From: Setophaga petechia
Taxonomy: Eukaryota > Chordata > Aves > Passeriformes > Parulidae
Length of the DNA stretch: 64,000 bases
NCBI GenBank assembly: GCA_024362935.1
Contig: JANCRA010000001.1
Span: forward strand, 61,656,930-61,720,929
Direction of reading: 5' to 3'
The stretch's first letter is position 1; every line of letters starts with the position of its first letter. Positions 59,698 to 64,000 of the stretch are shown in pieces. The position numbers were made by a program, and so were the translations under genes. The notes under the pieces are model-generated. The model was not told where the DNA came from and made no database searches. It saw nothing but the letters and a program-made list of their open reading frames with translations.

Positions 59698-59729
59698 AGG
59701 CTGGTTAGTTTTTAGGCTGGTTAGTTTTT
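59698..59729. repeat. Exact tandem duplication, 2 x 16 bp
   Basis: AGGCTGGTTAGTTTTT occurs twice head to tail with no mismatch, which suggests a recent slippage event. Confidence 0.93.
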
Positions 59730-62398
59730 GATTGTGGTTTTCTTGTTTCTGCTGTGAAGTTTAAGCAATGTTTCATGAAAGACAATAGTGTGATCAAGAC
59801 TGTTCATGGAACCCTTGCTCCCAGTACAGATGTCTGCAACTTAGCTAAGATGACAACAGCCATGGCTCAAATTGAGCTTGAGGAACTTTGCTCTGGTGAA
59901 ACAGTTCCATCCTTGGATCATTTTGTGATTTGCTTGTCGCTCTTCTCAGAGACCCCTTTGGAAAATGGGATGCTGCCACTATGATTGGTTCATGAAATTT
60001 CTCATATTATTGAGGTGATGTCGCACTTAAGACCTTCACAACCAGGAAAGGCAAAGCTGGGTTGGCTGTGTAATGGTGGTGTGAAGTCCCTTATAATAGG
60101 ACAGTGGGATACTGAAAGAAATACCTTTTCCCCTATATAGGCTAAAATGGATCATCTAGTGAATGTTTTTTGTAGTAATTCTGCTGTTACCTCCAATTTT
60201 CTTGATCTCTTCTGTGTTGCTGAGCCCAATCTGACAGAACTGGGAAATTTGGAGTAAAAAATGATTGGTAGGTGTTGACACATTCACCATCAGGCATAGG
60301 GGATCTTGACATGGCACTCCTTTTCTGTTACTTCTCTTGCAAATACTCTGTTCTTTTGTGTTGTTCTGTACAACAGAATTTTTTATCCAATCCTGTATGC
60401 CATCTATTTTCCTGATTTATTTTTCTTATTTGTCCTTAAAACTTTTCAATTTGCACACCTTTGCACAAAAGTCATGTTATAGGGATGAGCGAGCTTTACT
60501 TTGTTAAAAAAATAAAATTCCTTAAAGTTAAAAGTTTTTCATTAAGTAGTTGGTTATTTTCCCCCTGTACTTGTAGTTGGAAAATAAATATTTTTGTCTT
60601 GGACTAAAGACCTGAATTAGAGGGAACTCTTGAGTTTGAACCAATAAAAATTTTTTGGTTTTCCTGATTTGGTATGTAAATTCAGTGCCTTTGTGAGACT
60701 GTAGTTTAGAATCTGCATCCACCATTTCTGCCTTCAAGTTCAGGGCCCACTGAGAAGGATACAGGCAACTGCAATTTTCCTGTCTAGGGCAAAACAGGGT
60801 TCCCTCCCAGTGAGAATTCCAACTGTGCCCTTTTTACAGGGACACTGAGGATTTGACAGAACGTTACCTGTGTTCCTGTTCCCAGCTGGTGAATTCTTCC
60901 TTTTCTCTTCCACAATTCACCAATAGCTTTTGAACATTAACAGGTTTTTGGATTTTATTCAGGAGGCAAGTTAACTTCCCAAGTATTTCCTCCCCACTTT
61001 TATAGTTTTTGAAAGAACTTTCTGCTCCCCTTTCATCACCCTGCAGACAAATGGTTTTGTGGTGTACTTGAACAATGCCAGAGCTGCCAGAAAGAGGAGC
61101 TGGATTTGCCAGGAGGTCTGGCAGGTAGGACACGATTGTAGGTGCATTTTTTGGGTTCAGCCCTTTCAACCACCAAACTGGCAGCATCAGTTTCTGCAGC
61201 ATCAAGCCTAAAGCCACACCTGCCCTGATGAGGGGGAGCACTGCCCAGGTGTATAGTCTGTGCTTTCAGCTCAGAAGATGAGGAGTCTACAGCAGGAAAA
61301 AGGTTGAAACTGCTGGGAAAAGTAGGAAATAGCTGTTGCAGGCTGTGTTATCAGCAGCTCTTTTGGTAAGATACCATGCAGGGGCCAGACCAGAAAGTGG
61401 GAAGATGTGAAGAATTATGTATGAGAAAATTATTTGGCTTGACTCCCCTGTGTCTTTTCCTACCCAGATCCTTTGACAGGAATTTGTGTGCTGCTTGTAT
61501 TACAATTGCACTGGCTGCTAGGAGACAGTGTTGGGGTTTTTTTAACATTGTGTTTCCACAACCATGTTCTGGATTTCCACACTGGGGTGTAAAATTTTTA
61601 AAAAATTCATTTTTCATGAGTTTATGTATGTTTTTCTTTGGTTTTAGTCCTTACCTCACTGAAGTTCGAATTTGAGAGGGTATCTTCTCTTGTCCATCTT
61701 GCCCTGAGCAGGGAAGTCAGGTAATGAGCGTTTCTCCAGTGTTACAGTGTCAGTAACAACTTGTGAGCAGTAGATGGCACAGGAGAGGTGCGAATAAACT
61801 GAGAACAGCCCCTTCTTACAAGTTTCTGCCTGTATCTTTAAGCAGTTTAGGAATACAAATAACCAAATTAGGAAGGTTTCTATCTAGCCTGTGGAGTGGC
61901 TGTTATGCTTGTTAACTTGATCTTTTATCCTAGATTAACTGAAGTCTTTGAATTGTAAGTATAATACCTTTTCACGGTGGGATATTTAGAAAATGAGTTT
62001 TCTCTTTATGTTGTACTGTCTGCTAAGTGCAAACGAGACACTGTGTATGCATGGAATAAAAGTTACAGGGATCATATGCTTATGCACTTTTCATCCTTCA
62101 TGGCTTTCCCGATGAGTACATGCTGAATTCTTGTAGCTGTTGTGTCAGAAAACAAATCTCAGGAGCATAAACCTTACACTACTCTCTGCTTTGCAGCTCC
62201 CAAGGTTATGATCAAAAGCCTTTCTCAGTTCCTGTGCTGTGTAACACATGTCCCAGGAAGTGAATAGGTATTTCTAAGGACACAAATGCTTGTTTTATTT
62301 CCTTTGATTGAGGAGTGAAAAGTTACAGTGTAAACAAGGCTCCAGGTACTGGGCTGATGATCACAAAAATGCCTCCATCTGTTTCTTACGGCAGATTC

Positions 62399-62417
62399 CT
62401 TTTTTTTTTTTTTTTTT
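62399..62417. repeat. T-run
   Basis: A homopolymer of roughly 19 T residues. On the minus strand it could be a poly-A tail, but no retrotransposed gene copy is recognisable next to it. Confidence 0.9.
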
Positions 62418-63575
62418 GTCTTTTCATTTGTGCAGGGGAAAATCTACAGGAAGGTCCTGGAAGGGGGAAACCACAAAGGGAGCATGGTCTGTCAGTTTGT
62501 GTAGGGTCAGGAGCAGGGAACTCATCTCACTTCTGCTACTGACTTGATATGTGACCTCAGGCAAACCACAATTCCTCTGTGGGCCTTGCCCCTTCTTGTC
62601 TTTCACTGGGCACTCAAAATTTTGTCATTCAAAAGGGTGTGAAATGCTGCTGTTCTGAATTGACACCCTTTCTTTCTGTGCACTGTGTTTCACAGGTATA
62701 AAGAAGTGTCAGGTCCTATTTGCTTTCTCTCATTTTTATCTTGGGGGGATAATTACTTGCTGCTGTTGGTACAACCCAAATAGATTAAAAAAAAAGATTT
62801 GATTTTTTTGTCTCTCAATGCACAAGATAAAACACCCCTGAGAATGCAGGAAGTTGTCTCATCTCCCCTGTGCTTTTGAATTTAGATGGGTATAAGTTCT
62901 TCTATGTTATAAAAGGTAGAAAGGGCCTTAAATTTCTCTGATGTTTACAGCAAAAAGAGAATTTTATGAGTGTGAGGGAATAGAGAAACAAGGCACAGAT
63001 TTTCAACTTTCTTGTGTACAAAAGGAAACTCAAAAAAACCTCAACCCCAAAACCAATCAAACCAAAACACCTTCTCTCCACTGGATGCTAGCAGAGGAAT
63101 CATGGAAGAGATGGAAAAATAGTGCTGGATTTTACAGAGGTTGAGAATGAGCTCTGTTTTCTTCTGTCAGTGGAATACTCAGACTGATCTGTAAATAGAG
63201 TCTGTTTATCATTAATTGCTGTGGCTCTGCCATTCCTGCCTCCCACTAGGACTTCCATGAAAAATAAGATGGTCTTGGCCAAACAAAACTCCATGGTGAA
63301 GGAGGAGGAAAATAAACAATTAGCAACAGGGTAGGGCACCACCAGTATTAAAAAAAAATGTAAACAGCAATGGAGAAGAATGTCGTGAGAGCAAATCAGT
63401 TGTTGCAGCAGAAACTGATTAAAGGCTATATGGCAATTCCAGTATTGTGGATTGTTTTCCAAATGCCCTTCAAACAGCAATGCAGATGAAACAAGGGTGA
63501 AATTCCTCTTAGTGGCAGATGGAAAGTGCTGTCCTGTGTGAGAGAATCTGTCTGGTGGCAGAAGCAGTCACCCAC

Positions 63576-64000
63576 TGTGGTACTTTTGGGATCCCCCATG
63601 GCAGGAAGGAAATTATGAATCTGACTGCATGATGGTAGAAGGCTAATTTATTGTTTTATGCACTTATATTATAGAATGCTATATTAAAACTAAACTAAAG
63701 AGTAGAAAAAGGATACTTAACAGAAGGTCTAACAAGATACTAATGAAAAACTTGTGACCTCTTCCAGAGTCCTAACACAGCCTGACCGTGATTGGTCATT
63801 AGGTAAAAACAATTCACATGTTGGATGAACAATTTCCAACCACATTCCAAAGAAGCAAAACACAGGAGAAGCAATCAGATAATTATTGTTTTCATTTTTC
63901 TCTGAGGCTCCTCAGCTTCCCAGGAGAAGAAATCCTTGTGAAAGAATTTTTCAGAAAATATGACAGTGACAACCCACCCTGTGCTGGGTGAGCCAGGCTG
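63576..64000 (-). mobile_element. Songbird-type ERV LTR, minus strand (cut by window end)
   Basis: On the minus strand the element ends AAAGTACCACA, a CA terminus at 63576. Going backwards it contains an AATAAA (63647-63652 on plus as TTTATT), CCAAT (ATTGG at 63791 on plus) and the U3 phrases TGGAATGTGGTTGG and CTTCTCCTGTGTTTTGC. I recall this as a very common ERVL-class LTR of songbird genomes; the assignment is from memory. Its 5' end lies beyond 64000, so I cannot say whether it is a solo LTR or the 3' LTR of a provirus whose body lies outside. It is one of the features that points to a passerine. Confidence 0.85.
63647..63652 (-). terminator. Polyadenylation signal of the minus-strand LTR
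   Basis: AATAAA on the minus strand, about 70 bases before the CA terminus of the LTR, the usual R/U5 position. Confidence 0.6.

Larger units (their letters stand above)
57691..63575. other. AT-rich non-coding stretch
   Basis: It contains a hairpin (57732-57760), a short tandem duplication (59698-59729) and a T-run (62399-62417), listed separately. Open frames (up to 126 codons, minus, at 63100-63480) carry no recognised domain. No transposon was recognised between the two LTRs. Confidence 0.5.

Noticed and set aside
62399..62417. T-run as the tail of a processed pseudogene
   Set aside because: No gene-derived sequence is recognisable on the adjacent side, and no target-site duplication is seen.
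1..64000. CRISPR arrays, tRNA or rRNA genes, bacterial operons
   Set aside because: No regularly spaced repeats, no tRNA A/B-box pairs and no ribosomal sequence were seen. The window is clearly vertebrate.

Overview
The window looks like a bird genome, most likely a songbird (passerine). Two things support this. There are at least eight fragments of CR1, the dominant avian LINE, several ending in the diagnostic ATTCTATG-type 3' tail. There are also two long terminal repeats (LTRs) that resemble ERVL-type elements abundant in songbird genomes. The background is AT-rich (about 40% GC by eye), with short simple repeats, as expected for avian intergenic or intronic DNA. The family assignments come from memory of consensus sequences, without a database search.

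Layout. 1-68 and about 1650-1812 are CR1 3' ends, the second with an internal deletion. 5340-7830 is the only long GC-rich block. It holds two related minus-strand gene-like units (A, 6344-7180; B, about 7575-7814) separated by a minus-strand CR1 (7304-7560). 13042 and 13935 are microsatellites. 14230-14533 and 15235-15531 are two direct copies of an LTR- or promoter-like element with a TATA-like box. CR1 copies lie near 19633, 25405, 31117, 31631 and 44394. A dense CpG patch lies at 24735-24870 and a looser one at 18767-19050. 37746-37859 and 38143-38256 are a diverged direct duplication, followed by one exon-like open segment (38344-38545). 56961 to about 57690 is a solo-like ERVL-type LTR. 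63576-64000 is a second LTR on the minus strand, cut by the window edge.

Genes. I recognise no functional protein-coding gene, no rRNA or tRNA, and no CRISPR array. Apart from the GC-rich block, the open reading frames are about as long as chance allows in DNA of this composition. The window is best read as intergenic or deep intronic sequence with repeat debris. The GC-rich duplicated unit at 6.3-7.8 kb is the most likely place for something undescribed. The window also holds a set of perfect inverted repeats (arms of 9-13 bp) that no recognised repeat explains.
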